64,000 nucleotides of DNA from Motacilla alba alba. Lineage: Eukaryota > Chordata > Aves > Passeriformes > Motacillidae. Numbering within the stretch: position 1 is the stretch's first letter; each line of letters begins with the position of its first letter. The notes beneath the pieces were generated by a model. It saw only the letters and a list, made by a program, of their open reading frames with translations, searched no databases and was not told the DNA's origin. Of this stretch, positions 11,537 to 24,116 are shown in pieces. The stretch covers positions 76,819,801 through 76,883,800 of the forward strand of contig NC_052017.1 of NCBI RefSeq assembly GCF_015832195.1. Reading direction: 5' to 3'. The position numbers were made by a program, and so were the translations under genes.

Positions 11537-14500
11537 AGCATGACCTTGATCTGGCTACTATGACTATTCAATCTGGTCTGTCTTCAGAATGGATATTTTA
11601 GTGACATTTTTAGAACCATGTTCTGGCTGTGTAATGTCCCTACCGGTCTTGTGATCAAACTTTTTACTTTTACTAAAGAGTTTTGCAGTTTTTATTGGTC
11701 TATTAAAATCAATAGATTTGGCCCCACATCATTATTTTAATGAATAATGATGAAATAATCATAAAGTCTGTGAGCCATTCTGGCTATCAAATAAATTTGT
11801 TCATGTTTGCAGACCTCTTTAATAATGACCATTGACTTTCAGAAGCAATATACTGGAAAAAAGGAAACACTATCCATACAACTTCCTGAGTACTGATGCT
11901 GCTATAAAAATGTTGGAAATTTGACTTTGAAGAATGCAAGATATGAATGAATGTCATATTTGTATCATTATTCTGAAGTGGAAGGATGGTAAAATTAGGA
12001 TAGTAAAGCACAGAATCAGAAGATGCCACTTCTTTGAACAGATTACCAGCCATACAAGTAATGGGACTATTTGGACCTACTTTTCCAGTATATAAAATAG
12101 GGATTTCAGTTTCATTCAAAAGGTTATTTAAAATATCAGCTCTCTCTGAATTTTAAAGCATTTTCTTGATGGGTGTTACATAAGTTTACAGGAGACATTA
12201 TCTAAAAATTAAGATAGTTCAGACATCTGACATTTCAGAACGTGTATTTGCATTCAGAAGCAAATGTAAGATTATCTCTGAAGGAAAAAAAATATTTTAA
12301 AGCAAAAGGAAAAATAAGCCAGTGCAGGCAAAAGAAGACCTGATTTTCCAAAGTAAAAACTACAGCAAGACAGCAGAAAAAGTAAATTCTGCAAGAAAAA
12401 ACGAACTACACTTTTTATTATGAAGATGATTCCACTGCTAGTACAGAAAATTTCAGTCACTCTACTGAAATGAGTCTCATTTTACTTCAGAGTTTTGATT
12501 TGTTTTAAAGTAGAACACTTCATACTTTGGTAAAAAAATACCAGTCAAAATGCATCTTCTTGCCATGACTACCTACAGTGCATGCTATCCATTTTGTCAA
12601 AGCCAGCAGAAAAACTGTATCCTTATGCTGTATAATAGAAAACAATTTTTAAAAGAGCACTGAACTTTCTTGTTATATATGACTTGCTCCTAGCAAACCA
12701 CTAATTCAGTCCCAGGCTCCACAGAACTCTAATCTTACGTTCTGGCCTCTATCTTGTATTCTAATTCCTCTTAGGCACATTGAGAAAACTTCTACAGCAC
12801 TTATGTAACTAAATGAGTTTACAATTGAAGATCATCTTCAATGGTTTTTTCATAGTGTCATAATGTCACTGCTACTTAAATGGTGAAAGTTATATATTTA
12901 CCAAATATAATTTTCTGACTGTATTCTCAAAACTTCAAAAGTTTTCCAGTAACAATCTTCTTAACCTCCTTTTTCAGAAAGTCATCACCTGTGCAGATGA
13001 AAAGAACACATACTGTTTAGAGAAGAAAGGACACAACTTTTCTGCTGTCTGCAGAAAAGGGCCAAGCAACAGTCTCTGGCTTGTAAATAATAGGGGTAAT
13101 GAAAAAGACTGGATATGTTTATCTTAAACTAAAATTTTATTTCTAATGAATGCCCTTTATCTAAATTTCAGTCATACAGAAATTGATAAGAAGCTGTTCT
13201 GAATATTCTCCCTTATGGATCTGTTTCTAGATATCCTTTTCTAGGTACTAAAATCCTCCTTTTGAGTAAACTCAAAAACATACTGCACCAGCAGACCATA
13301 GATAAATTTAAATATTCTTCATTTCCCTTAGCTATGAAATCCATAGTTTAGAGAAGAAAGAGCCCATAGTTCTTACTACTCAAAATAATTTCTTTGTATT
13401 CAGAGTATACGGTTCAGCTTGTCATTATATCATTAACTTCTAGAAAACAACACAGACAAGGAAAAGGTCATTCATTAATGCAATATTATTTCATCTGATT
13501 GTGTCAAGTATTGAGCAAATCAATGGTAAACAAGTTAAAATCAGCCATTGGTCCTCCAGGCCTATAAGAAGTGTACTTTTATATACTTGGCATTTTACAA
13601 AAGGAAATATTTGCATTCCTAATCATTCTCAGAAATATAGTATTTCAGTCATGAAGTTATAATTTCTTGTTTATGCATGCTAATTATGTAAATATTATGT
13701 AATCTGATGTATAACTGCAAATTAAATAATTGCTTCGGAACTGGTTGCCACAATAGATCCACTGAAGCAAAGATCTTGAAATTATAAATTAAATTATTAG
13801 ATATCTGTGAAGTAGCTTTAAAAACCTTATTTGTTTATGGAAATTGAGAAGAAATTATGCTCAAGCAGCAGGACAGAAAATGAAACAAAATGAAATGCAG
13901 GCAAGAACCAAGCAGCAATAGAGTTTCTTTTACTATCAGACTTATATTTTGTATTCTGCAGCTACTAAACAACTACCATGCTCTAGTGAGATCCAATTAC
14001 AATTTAATAACTGGAAATATATTCAATTTCTTAGATTTACTTTTGCCTGGGTCTTCATGATATTTGGGAGCAAAACCTAGAAGGTACTATTACACAGGTT
14101 AAAAACACTTCACTGTGTGATAATTTGCCTTTTTAAATTCTGAGTTTGGTAAGGAACTTTTTAAAAAATATCACAATTTCTCAGAATGAGTCATGATGTT
14201 TAATAGCTTATTTTCTTATTTTTGCTAATATTTTGATCACTTGCTTATATCAAGATCTTGGCTAATATCAGGATCTGCTTGAAAAAAGTCAATGCAGAGG
14301 ATAATGACAAGGAAAAACTATTCAGGATAATTCTTTTCTTATCACAAAACTTACTAAGCACAATACCAGAAAGTATGTTGTACATAATTTTTACTCTTCT
14401 TTAAATAGGAATGCTCAAATATGTGGACTACCAAGGGGCAAATTACTAGCTAGAATCATGTGTCTTCCACTACGACCTTAGTCTAATCCTCATGTATTTT

Positions 14501-17119
14501 TTTCAGTCTGTCACTAGATTGCCACATATTCTTCAGTATATGTAATAAACCTCAAATAGGAAACAAATGTATAGGCTGAGGTATCCATAGAGACATATTT
14601 TAACAAAATTTGTGCATTCTGATTGAGGTATAGAGATTGCTTATTTCTACAAAATTATTTTCATTATGTAGCTCAAGCTGCTATTTTCCCAGCTTTTGTA
14701 TATTCTAAACAAATTTTTTCCTCACAACATTTAGTTTTCTTGATACAATCTGAAGGGAAGTAATTTGTCCAATTCTACTTTTCTTGACTAAGCAGCACTA
14801 CCTGTTTTTACTGATGTATAACAGAATAGTTCACAAGCTGAAAGACTCATCTGTTCAAGAGGACAGAAAATAAGTTTTTCACTGCCCATTTTTCTACAGT
14901 TGTCATTTGTATTTAATTTTCTTCTGTCCTTTCTAAATTTGTTCCTTTGGTCAATTTTTCATCCTACTTTTCCTTTCAGCTTTTGTTATGTTCCTTCCCT
15001 TTGTAAATTCCTACTGATGTTTTTCTTTTGCTATGGTATTATTTAACTTGACATGAAAGCATGATCATGTGGATTTGGTGCTCCCAGTCCTTCAAATCTT
15101 GAATTGTTGTCCTGAATCTTTTGTTATATAAGTGAAACATGGTTTAGGCTTTTTTTCCAACTCAGCAAGATTTTGGTTCCTCTGTGTGTCACTCTGTAAG
15201 AAAAAAGAGCATCTGTATGATCTAAAATTTTCATCCTGCAATGTGTGATGAGTGTGTCCCCGTTTGCTTCCCTGTATCTTTTTAGGATACAATTTAGCAA
15301 CCATTGGCAGTGGTTTTCTAGCTGTCTGATCATTTTTTATTTCTGTCCTTATTATTTTGTCCACCAGAGAATGATATCTTGAGGAAACTGATCAGGAATT
15401 TGACTGGGATTTAATTGAATGATTCCTCGAGTAATATTTCCTCAGCATCTGCTCTGCTGACTCTTTGGTATTTCCCCCTGTGGTCTGAGCAGAGCTTATT
15501 ATCCTCCCTGAAATTCATCTAGCATGTACCCACCTCAGAACGTCACAGTCTAGCCTCACCAGGATCTTGAATTCATGAGTACCTGCTTCTCTCATTATCT
15601 GAGAGGACTTTGTTCAAAATGTCAACTTCATATCATTAACTGTACTTTAGAAGATCCAGATATTGACCTTCACTTCTTCATTCTAAACATTACTTTGAGT
15701 GGAAAGGAGGCATAATCAATCACTTAGAAATGTCAATGTCAGTTACATGAAAATTTGAAAGATGCAGGTAGTAGCTGATCATATATTTAATATCCTTATA
15801 TTAATCCACACTAATCTATTAAATTTAACTGTGATATAAAAAAGCCAAGGTCAAAACAGGTTAAGATGTAAATATATACTACATTAAGAGAAATTCAGAC
15901 CTGTTGCTATCAATAATTATGCTTACATTTTCCTTCACCCCATATCTTACATTGCAATAGAGATTTTGTGCTAAATTCTCACATTTTCTTTTAAAGAATT
16001 GTTCATTCAAAGTTGCATATTTCCACAGTTATATTTAATCTCTATTCTTGGAGATTAGGTACCTTTTTTTTCTTTCCTAAAAAAAATAGATCATCCTGAT
16101 GATAACAGTTCTTTGATGTTAAACTGGTTTCGTTGTTTCTTTGTTTTGAACATTAAGTTATTAAATTTAATTCGGTGAACAAAATTTTATTTGTTACTGC
16201 TCATGGAAAACAAGTGCTAAAATTTGCGAGGATTCACAAAGAATTCTGTGGCAGTCCTAATGGTCTAAGTAAGGTCATTATAGGTAAATTTTCATTACTA
16301 ATATTATTAGGAAATGTCAAAATTAGCTCAGAACCATTTTTTAAAATTAATTTAGACTTCTAATGTATGTTAGATTTTAATCAAAATTTTATAAAGCAGT
16401 TAGATTTGTTATGTGTTTTAGAAAATTTGTCTGAAGAAAGATTCAGAAGAAAATGAAAGACTGGAAAATTTAGTTATATTCACTCCCTTTTCCCCAGCTG
16501 ATAGTAGGGACTTGAAACCAATGCTTCAATAAACAGTGTCTCCAATGTGGAGATCAATATGAGAAGTTCTATCTTGTATTAATCAAGCTAGTTAAAATTT
16601 ATCTTATTTATAGCCTTTGTTTATGCATTTTTATCGCCTTTCTGTTCAAATTTATTAGGTACTATGGATAAAAATCCAAACCTCTCTTGAGAAATTGTGA
16701 CAGCAGAAATACATTTCTTTCATATCTCTCTTTTAGCAACTAATTTTCTTTAAAGGAATATTCCTAAAGGACATAGAACTCTCAAGAAAAAGTATACACT
16801 CTACCCACAGATGAAACTGAGTCTCAATAAATATAATTTAACATCACAGACAACTCAGTGCTTGCTAATTGTTGTAGAACTGCCAGCCTGAGAATGAGTG
16901 CATGCTGCAGTATGTGCTTTACTGACACTCTGAAGAATCGTTCAATGAGATGGTAGGAAATACTTCAGATACAGTTTGTTTGCATCTGTCAGATTCATAT
17001 TATTATAATAAATGAGTTTCCCAGTTCAACAGACTTTTCTGTTATTTCCCAGGGACAGGTTTTAACAGTCATGTAAAAACTCTACCTGTTATCAGTGCTT
17101 TCTGTAAGTTCTTTATTAG
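11537..17119. other. AT-rich non-coding DNA, 5.6 kb without recognised repeats
   Basis: No gene, LTR or LINE was recognised. Frames are all under 111 codons; the largest (minus, 11787-12119, 110 codons) has no recognisable motif. The absence of identifiable retroelements over this distance is notable compared with the flanks, though very old diverged repeats could be missed by eye. A slightly GC-richer stretch at about 15360-15600 was examined and not identified. Confidence 0.5.
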
Positions 17120-17375
17120 TAATTGACGTATTAAGCCATCTTTTATTTCTACAGTATATGAATATAAATGTTCGTCTCATCATAATAAATAATTCAAGCT
17201 GAATCGCACTTATAAATTATGCACATTTAAAATAAAATTTATCAAGCGCTACTGAAGATTTTAATCTATGAATCTCATTTGTTTTACAAGCTCCACAACC
17301 ACAATCCACACGGGATTATAGTTATTTTAAAAAATATTTGAAATTGCACTGGCATTTTCAGAAGAAATTTATCGG
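17120..17375. other. Candidate conserved non-coding segment
   Basis: This AT-rich stretch retains six CpG dinucleotides in about 250 bases: within GACGTATT, TTCGTCTC, AATCGCAC, AAGCGCTACT, CACGGGATT and ATCGGGCAG. At roughly one third G+C that is close to the number expected without CpG decay, whereas vertebrate neutral DNA normally keeps far fewer. It also carries homeodomain-like AT cores (TAAATAATT, TATAAATTATGCA). This is an inference from composition only; conservation was not tested. Confidence 0.3.
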
Positions 17376-19190
17376 GCAGAAGAAGCTCAGAAAACTTTTT
17401 TTAATCTAAGAGGAAGATTTTTAAAAATTAGTTGTCTGTGTAAAGTGTTCACACAGCACATAATATTATAAATGAAACAGTTTGAAAACAGACAAACCCA
17501 AGGATGAGTTATGTTTTTGTCCTGAAATTACAAGCTCTGTGCCTGGATTAGTTACAGTACATGTAACCTACAGATAGAGTAATTCAGAGCTTATTAACAC
17601 TAATATTCATTTGCCTTCTAATTCCTGTCACAGAATCTTAACAAGATAATTATGTTCTTCTTCACTCGTTCTTCAAAGCTGAATAATATCTTTAAGGAGA
17701 AGAAATTGTGGTTTTCATTCCACCCCAGAAAGCACTATATTGTCACAATATTGGAATAAAATATATGCGTTGTCTGATTAAGAAACAATTAATTTGGTGC
17801 CATGGAGCAGCACAATTCATAGAACACAGAACTACAGCATCTCCTTCCCCTTCCTCCTCCCCTACGAGCAACAAAAAGACTGAAAAAGAAGGTATAATGT
17901 AGAAATCTTAAGGGCTGTATTTGCTATGATTTTGAAGTGAGGGCAGATCATGTTCTTTCAGAGGAATGTAATGACCAGGAAAATATAAAATTCCTCCCTA
18001 TTCATCAGTGACTTCATAAGCATATGTAGGGCATAGGAGCTGCAATTGCCAGTACTGGTACTACATAGCAATGTCCTAAACTGAGTTGAGTAATACTCTC
18101 AGTTCAAACATAATATAGTCACCTGAGAGGTGCCTAAAGGAAGGTAATTGATAGTTCTCTATTCAGGTTTCATCTTTTGTGCATCATCACTGCACTGCTG
18201 TTGTCCGCTTTTTACACTGCTGTCCGTGACCAACCAGAGAATTTGAGCCTCCCACCCGCTGCTCTATCAACCACACTTTGGCTGTATGTGAGTATAAGGA
18301 AAGAAAGGGACCACCTCTGCACAGTATCACATTTATGAAGGCTCAGTACTCTACTTGCAAGGTCATGAGAGATTAACAATTTTTTAAGCATAACTCTGTG
18401 GTTAAACAGAAAAGTAGTCTTGATTTTCTTTTGTTCTCCACATTTATCACTTCTTGGTTTATATGCCTTGACACTCAATTCCTCCTTTCCTTCCCCCTTA
18501 CTGTGTCCTCATCCATTTGACTTTACCAAACTTCAAAATTTTTTTTTTTTTTTTGCACAACAGAGTGCAACTTGATCTTGCTATTGGCTCTTGGCACACA
18601 TTTCACTTGATGCTAGCTACACAGCTGACTAAACTGTATGCTTTTGCAATCAATGCAAAGCTGCATGAAAGATTACAGTCCTAAACTGAATAATGCCTAT
18701 AATTATTTTTATTAAGAGTCTACTGAATAAAATGGACTAGAGAAAGAACACAGTGAACAACACCAAGGTGCAATTAATCTCAAATGTTTTTTCTTTCTTA
18801 ATTTAAAGAAAACAACTGAAACAGTTGCTGCTTCTCCTTACAACTGCAATGTGCCTGTGGTGCTGCTTAGGTATAGACTGCATTAGAAGCCACTTCTCCT
18901 AAACAGCCTGAAGTTGTGAAATTTTAGGAGCAATAGGAAGACTTTGAGAAGGCAGGAGAAATCTTCCCCTTGGGGAGAGCAGGTACCAGAATGGATCAGG
19001 GAAGCACAAAACAAGTTTCATACCAAGGGCTGGATTTGAAAGCCTTCAGGTCCATTAAAGTGCAGCAAGGTGCATCAGCCTTGTGAAGTCTTTGTAGTGA
19101 AATTGAAAGAATTCTGCCTTTGTTCAACCCATCAACCTCTGCTTCTTTATCCATATAGAACTCCTTGATGTATAAGGCTTTATAACCAAG
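17376..19190. other. AT-rich non-coding DNA
   Basis: No gene was recognised. A T tract sits at about 18539-18554. An 88-codon minus-strand frame (18212-18478) and a 66-codon one (18996-19196) show no motif; the second runs to the edge of the LTR that follows. Confidence 0.55.
19186..19190. repeat. Target-site duplication CCAAG, left copy
   Basis: CCAAG immediately precedes the TG terminus of the LTR at 19191 and is repeated exactly after its CA terminus at 20281-20285. A 5-base duplication fits class III (ERVL-like) integration and confirms both LTR boundaries. Confidence 0.85.
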
Positions 19191-20280
19191 TGTCATGGTT
19201 TGACACTAGCCAAACACCAGGCACCCATGAAAGCCGCTCGCTCACCCTCCCCCGCCACAGCTGGGCAGAGGGGAGAAAAATTTAATGAAGGGTTCGTGAA
19301 CTGAGATAATGACTGGGAGAAAACAGTTCAAGGGCAAAACAGGCTCAACTTAGAAGTACCTAACACTTAAAGTGAATTTATTACTAAGAAAATAAGAGGA
19401 GGATAATGAGAAGTAAAATAAGCCCTTAAAAACACCTTTTTGCTCCCAAACCCTTCCCTCCTTCCCACTGACAGAGCAAGGAGACAGGGTGTGGGGGTTT
19501 TGGTCAGCTCAACACCCACGGTTTTTATTCACTGCTCAGGGAGAGGACTCCTTCCTCTGCCGCACCGTAGAGTCTCTCCCATGGGAGACAGTTCTCCGTG
19601 AACTTTTCCAATGTGGTTCCTATGTCACGAGCAGCAGTCCTGCCAAAACTGCTGCAACATGAGTCCCTCCAACTGGCACAGAGTCCTCCCAAAACTGACG
19701 GTGTCACTCTTCCACAATATGCAGTCCTCCAAGGAGGAGCCTGGAAGCAGGAGTCCCTCTCTCTACTAGGTCTCCCATTGTATCACAGTCTCCTCCAGGC
19801 ATCCACTGCTCTGGCATGGGCACCTCCCCCATGGGCTGTGGGTGGATCTCTTCATACTCTGTGGATCCCCACAGGCTGTAGGTGGATCTCTGCATCCTCT
19901 ATGGATCCCCAAGGGCTGCAGGGGCACAGCTGTTTCACCATGGTCTCACCACGGCCTGCAGAGGAACCTCAGCTCTAGCTCCTGGAGCACCTCTTGCTCC
20001 TCCTTCTCCACTGACTTTGGTGTCTCCATGTGGTTTCCCTCACATGTTCTCACCTCCTCCTCTTCCCTGGCTAGGGAAATACGTTCTATAAGTATCTTCT
20101 TAAATTTGTTATCACAGAGGCATTATCATCATCTCTAGTAGGGCCATCCTTGGCCAGCAGCATCTTCAGAGCCATCAGGATTGGCTCTGCCGGTCATGCT
20201 GGAAGCTTCCAGCAGCTTCTCACAGAAGCCACCTCCTTGGCCCCCTGCTACCAAAAACCAGGCTGTGCAAAACCAACACA
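19191..20280 (-). mobile_element. Complete solo LTR, ERVL-like, 1090 bp
   Basis: On the plus strand the element begins TGTCATGGTTTGACACTAG and ends GGCTGTGCAAAACCAACACA, so both strands have canonical TG...CA ends. On the minus strand it starts TGTGTTGGTTTTGCACAGCC, the start I associate with the abundant avian ERVL-type LTRs. Possible AATAAA polyadenylation signals on that strand lie at 19524-19529 and about 19378-19383, supporting the minus orientation. Identical CCAAG flanks mark insertion. No internal gag/pol sequence or second LTR is present, so it is a solo LTR left by LTR-LTR recombination. It contains two 40-base tandem units (19834-19913). The 126-codon plus-strand frame inside is not a gene. 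Confidence 0.88.
19834..19913 (-). repeat. 40-base tandem duplication inside the LTR
   Basis: Two units of 40 bases (19834-19873 and 19874-19913) share GGCTGT, GGTGGATCTCT, GCAT/TCAT and TGGATCCCCA in the same order, with a third partial unit beginning GGCTGCAGG at 19914. In the minus orientation they lie in the U3 half, where retroviral LTRs often carry repeated enhancer units. Related spacing is seen in the LTR piece at 32627. Confidence 0.8.
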
Positions 20281-20285
20281 CCAAG
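20281..20285. repeat. Target-site duplication CCAAG, right copy
   Basis: This is the exact match to 19186-19190, directly after the CA terminus of the LTR. Confidence 0.85.
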
Positions 20286-23200
20286 TCTGATTAATTAGTA
20301 ATATGCCATGCAGCTTATGAGCAACTTTAAGTTTTTATCTACAAAACATACTTTGTCTACATATGTTTATCAACAAGACATATTGGCTACATCTCAATTG
20401 CAATAGAAAAGTGCAGCTGAACTTTTATAAGATGACTTATTGACACCCCTTATTACAACAGAAACAAATATATATTTTTGAATCCCTGGAACTTCTCCCT
20501 TCCATCCCTGAACTCCACCTAGATCCAACTAGGCCAGAGTAAAACATAAACTAGGCAACCAAGTATTTCTCTCACACAAAAAAAAAGAAACAAAGTTACC
20601 AGTAGCAATGATCCAAGACAGGAGGAAAATGATCGTGTAAAAGTAACTCCACTCAAAATCAGGTGAGGAATACTGGCGTCTCTCTTGAAAATTGCCATTC
20701 ATGTAAAGAATTTTGGAACTGTCTGCCCTTGGGTCCTAATGAGATATTACACTCTGGCAGCATTTTCACATCCTTCCTGCAAGTTCATTCATCTCTTAAC
20801 ACATCGTTCTTACTTTTTATCTGTTAATACAACTGCAGTCCCTTAATATAGTAGTGGGTAGCATACATGATTATCTTAAGAAATGTTAATTTGTTGAGTT
20901 CTAGAACTTTTGTGGAAATTGAATTTAACTAACTACTGAAAATGGGAGTGAAAAAAAAAATTGCACAAAAACAAAAAAAGAAAACTGTATCAAAACAGAG
21001 GAACATTTTCTTTTATTTTCATATATAGTCACTTACTAAGCCATGGTTTGGTAATTTTTTTTTTTTTTTTGCTTGTTGATCTGCTATATGCAGACTGCCA
21101 CAACTTAAGTCTATGGTCAAGCAATGCTTTTATTGGCAAATAGGTGCATTACTGGACCGTTCTACAAAGGATGAGGTTAGAAAGAAATTTACAGTTTTTG
21201 AAGTCCCTTTTTCCAAAAATTGAAATTTTGTTTGTTTGGATGGTTTGGTTGGTGGCTTTTTCATTTATTTTACAAAATCTGTTTTGGCAGAAGTCAAATG
21301 TAATGTGGAGTGTGCAACAAGAATGAAAAATTCAGGAGGAAACTGAGTTTACTTAAACATCTTTTCAATGTCTCAAATATGAAAATGAGCATATTAAAAA
21401 GGGGAATATATCTGCAGAATGAGCAGTTTTGTCTTTCTCTGAATTTTTAACAGTGCATGCTCAAGCAATAAACGAACCAATAACCTATAGCTTAGAAAAA
21501 CAACAAAAAAATCTTTTTTTTTGCAATAGTCATTTTATATCTGCTTATAATAAAAGACTATTCATGTTCACTGTCACTTAATTACAGCTTATCCAACTAA
21601 ATGAACTGATATTTATGACATACAGAATGGAAATTATTTTAGAACAGTTCTGCTATTTGCATTGTTGACAAAATTTCATGCCCATTACAAGTTTCTCTAA
21701 AGCCATATAAATATTTTGGCAACACAATGAATTTTCTGGGGCCTAGTAAAGCGATTAGTTTATGAACATTCCTAAATTAATAAACAACAGTAATTTATTA
21801 TTAATAGAAAACAAACCCCACACAATTCCTTAATTTTTAATAGAACAGAAAATCCATTTACACACTACAATTGCTCTGCTGATTGAAAAGCTGTAAATTA
21901 AAAGTCTATGTAAATATCTTCTTAGTTAGTCAACAGAAAATATTCTCTCTTTTCCCACAAGAATGGATGCATTTCTTTTAGATATCGCAGCTTCAAAACA
22001 TACAGTTTTTGTTTGTAAGTTTCTCTTATGATAATGAACAATATTTGACTTGTAGACAATCTCACTTTTTTTTTTCATACAGTATTTTTGGTAGATGTCT
22101 AAATTTACTGTTACAAAAAATGATCACAGGCATTTAATTTGTTACTTAGTTCAATATCAGTAAATTTTCCTCATAAAGAAGCATGAATACTTACAAAAGG
22201 TCTTGTCCCTGAGATATTTCAAAGAAAGAAGTGACACACAGAAACAGATTTGTGAAGCTGGGAATTTCAGTTTACCATTATCTTCTATTCCTATTTTCCC
22301 AAGGCACTTCTTTAGAAACACAAACTTGGGGTTTTATTCATAGGAAGGATGCAATCATTATTAATTTTTACCTTTTTGTGGTCATAATCGCAGTTTTTAA
22401 TTCAATTTTCAGGATAATGAAGTTTTTTGTGACTCACTGGACACAAAATTAATGCCTGAAAAAAGACAGATTAAATTTAGTCGATATTTGTTACAGATAA
22501 GAGAGCAAACAATAATTGGAAGTCTTTTCTCTTAATCCATTTTAAAAATGGAAAGATGATCTATGCCAGAATACAACCTAGCTATGAATATTATTGGTTT
22601 TCAGTAACTTAGGAAAACATACATAGAATTTTAGAGATAATCAGTAATTTCCTGGTGTTTCAGCAATATCCTTACAAATTCATAAAGATGAGAGTTATCG
22701 CTCTGAAATATCTAGCAAAAAGAATCTAGTTAGATGACTTACTTTTCAGCTTTGAGATCTGTGAAAAATTTAGGTTTTAAGAGCTTTGATTTTGGTAAGT
22801 AGCAAGGCTTTTTTCACATATTTCCTTATAGAACAATTGCTTGATAAAAATGAAGCTTCATAAAAATAATTACCTTTAAGCATGAATCATTAATTGTCCC
22901 AACAACAGGAAACTTCACCAAGTCAAATACTGAGACATTCTCATTTAACTTCATGCAATGTAATACTCAAGGAAGGTATTCCTACATTCTTTAATACAAC
23001 CTTAGGAAAAACTGCAGTAAAATGGCCTTGATGGTAACAAAGGTAACTGCCGAAGTGGTACTAACACTGGTAACAAAGCTACCCAAAGCACAGATGTACA
23101 TGAAAAATAGTCTACTATCAGAGGTACTGTGAAACAAAATGAGGAAAAATAAAACACAGTACAGATTATCTCACATCTGTCAATCCTAGGGTAGCTTTTT

Positions 23201-23382
23201 GCTTGAGGCAATGGTTACCAGTCACTCCAGAACCTTACAGACATGCATTCGACCAAATAATTATATGGTATTTTTTTTTTGAGCATTTAATTTTTATTTA
23301 CCTTTTCACCAGTGCAAGAGAGGAATTTTACTGGGGATGCAAAAAGAAAAACACACCTTGGGTTTTTATGCAGTTGAGGCAG
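20286..23382. other. AT-rich non-coding DNA
   Basis: No gene or named repeat was recognised across this 3.1 kb. T tracts occur at about 21056-21070 and 22065-22074, and an A tract at about 20579-20587. Frames are 74 codons or shorter with no motif (for example plus 22231-22452), and those touching T tracts give low-complexity peptides. Confidence 0.55.
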
Positions 23383-24116
23383 TGTCCTGGTTTGGGACAA
23401 ATTTGGGAGGAACTTCTGAAGTGGTCTCCTCTAGAAAACAAATTCAAGTGGCCCCTCTCCCAACTGGTTCAGGAAACATTTCCTTGGAGGAAAGTGGAAA
23501 AAGCTGTTTAACAAGCAAAGTACTCACAAATATGAGAAAAATGAATAATATTAAACAATAAAAACTCTCGCTGTTCTGAAGAGATGGCAAATTCAGAAAG
23601 TCTTTCTGTGGGTGTGACTCAGTCTCACGGTGTCTCCGGGGCTCAGGCCCACCAGTTTGCCAGGCCTGGCGTGCAGCTTGGGGATCCCCAGGAGATTCTC
23701 CTCATGTCCTGAACTGCAGAGAATCTGAGCAGGCCCAGAGAAAGAAGGCACAGTCCAGGGAAAACCTTTATTACCATTGCTAATGAGGAAAACCAGTGAA
23801 AAAAGCAAAGAAAAACTCCCTCTCTCTCTCTCTCTCTGCAAAAAGCCGAGAACTCCAAGAGAGCAGTGGGAGCCTTCTCTCCCTGTCTCGCTATCCGAGC
23901 GGGCAGCACAGTCCATGAGAAAGAAGGTGGGGCAGCAAGTGCAGGTTCTGCAGAGAAACTATCTGTTTCTTCTCCCCTTCACTCTTAGAACCAGTCTTAA
24001 AAGCACAGAACTCAATATCCAGCATAAGCAGAACAGAAGATTGGGGATATAAAGCATCATAAAGGCACCCTAGGACAGGCAGGCAGCCATCAGAAAATTC
24101 AGGAAGTTTTCTGACA
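23383..24116 (-). mobile_element. Solo LTR, passerine-type ERV, about 734 bp
   Basis: The plus strand begins TGTCCTGGTTTGGGACAAAT and ends GGAAGTTTTCTGACA, giving TG...CA termini on both strands. On the minus strand a polyadenylation signal AATAAA lies at 23767-23772, preceded by an (AG)n run (plus-strand CT repeat, about 23819-23837), consistent with a minus-strand LTR whose U3 is on the right. The terminal sequence is one I associate with LTRs common in songbird genomes; the subfamily is not assigned. It shares no obvious sequence with the LTR at 19191. No direct target duplication abuts both ends. Open frames of 107 and 88 codons on the minus strand are LTR sequence, not genes. Confidence 0.82.

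Noticed and set aside
19598..19978. 126-codon plus-strand frame
   Set aside because: It is internal to the solo LTR 19191-20280, antisense to its orientation.
23593..23916. 107-codon minus-strand frame with arginine/glutamate-rich segment
   Set aside because: It is within the LTR 23383-24116, and the RE repeat comes from the (AG)n run.
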